Assembly: GCA_016715115.1 (NCBI GenBank) | Contig: JADKBM010000004.1 | Location: forward strand, 62,001-126,000 | Origin: Acidobacteriota bacterium | Lineage (GTDB): Bacteria > Acidobacteriota > Blastocatellia > Pyrinomonadales > Pyrinomonadaceae | Direction of reading: 5' to 3' | Length of the DNA: 64,000 nucleotides | In this document: positions 63,845 through 64,000 of the stretch, piece after piece | How positions within the stretch are numbered: position 1 is the first letter of the stretch | How the letters are laid out: every line of letters begins with the position of its first letter | Notes under the pieces: generated by a model | Database searches by the model: none | The model's input: the letters and a program-made list of their open reading frames with translations, nothing else | What the model was told of the DNA's origin: nothing | Translations under genes and position numbers: made by a program

Positions 63845-64000
63845 ATGACCCCGGCCGCCGAGAAGATCGTTGACGAATCACTGCCGCGCCTTTGCGCCCG
63901 CGCAGCGAACCCGCGCGGGCTCGGACCGGATGAACTCAGGCCGCGCGTCGTGAAGGCCGTCGGAAAGTATCTCCTGCGCGACGGCGCGAACGCCGGAAAT
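63845..64000 (+). CDS. Unidentified ORF cut by the right edge
   Basis: 52 codons from ATG 63845 are visible: MTPAAEKIVDESLPRLCARA then an RG-rich stretch with LGPDELRPRVVKAVGKYLLRDGAN. Too short to name a family. It is divergent from the TonB-C-like gene, with a heptamer array in between. Confidence 0.5.
   Translation, partial: MTPAAEKIVDESLPRLCARAANPRGLGPDELRPRVVKAVGKYLLRDGANAGN

Overview
The window (about 64 kb, GC-rich, mostly minus-strand genes) looks like a chromosome segment of an aerobic, heterotrophic acidobacterium, probably of the Blastocatellia. This is an inference. It rests on the complete alternative complex III / caa3 oxidase cluster, the BACON and FG-GAP repeat secreted proteins, the multi-copy TonB-C-like protein and the many small exported proteins of unknown function. 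No tRNA, rRNA, CRISPR array, phage or intact transposase gene was seen.

Layout. 1-3.8 kb: a truncated radical SAM gene, then a LolA-like protein, a small membrane protein, a LolD/MacB-type ABC ATPase and a LolB-like lipoprotein. This is a possible lipoprotein or envelope trafficking set. 3.9-17.9 kb: a complete respiratory cluster, read right to left as actA-B-C-D-E-F, a small membrane protein, sco, ctaC-D-E-F. It carries electrons from quinol through alternative complex III to a caa3-type oxygen reductase. 18-25 kb: ROK and GHMP sugar kinases, a DedA protein, purS-purQ and purB. 25-31 kb: a trypsin/PDZ protein with an altered triad, an AI-2E family permease, aspartate-semialdehyde dehydrogenase and three small exported proteins. 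31.5-46.5 kb: a disturbed, accessory-looking region. It holds a partial aminotransferase duplicate, a giant secreted lipase/BACON/FG-GAP gene split by an apparent frameshift, a GH5 enzyme, a winged-helix regulator, the 3' remnant of a restriction-type helicase and a MITE-like element. 46.6-60.8 kb: a catabolic locus with an OFA-type MFS transporter, hydantoinase, GntR regulator, His-tailed cupin, amidohydrolase, acyl-CoA ligase, HyuA and a nitrilase-fold protein. It suggests import and hydrolysis of a cyclic amide or ureide-like compound, though the substrate is unknown. 60.8-64 kb: repeats, an exported protein, a TonB-C repeat protein and a truncated ORF.

The most unusual feature cuts across all regions. 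At least 15 places hold short tandem arrays with a strict 7-nucleotide period. The unit sequence differs from place to place (for example GATTTGC, GTGAGCG, CGGTAGA, GATTCCA, AATTCCC, TTTGCAC, TGATAGT). Several arrays come as facing, inverted pairs that could fold into long hairpins. Some have entered genes: in frame in the acyl-CoA ligase, as the signal-peptide coding segment of actE, and as the new 3' end of a gene remnant. They resemble the heptanucleotide STRR repeats known from heterocystous cyanobacteria in period but not in having one fixed sequence.
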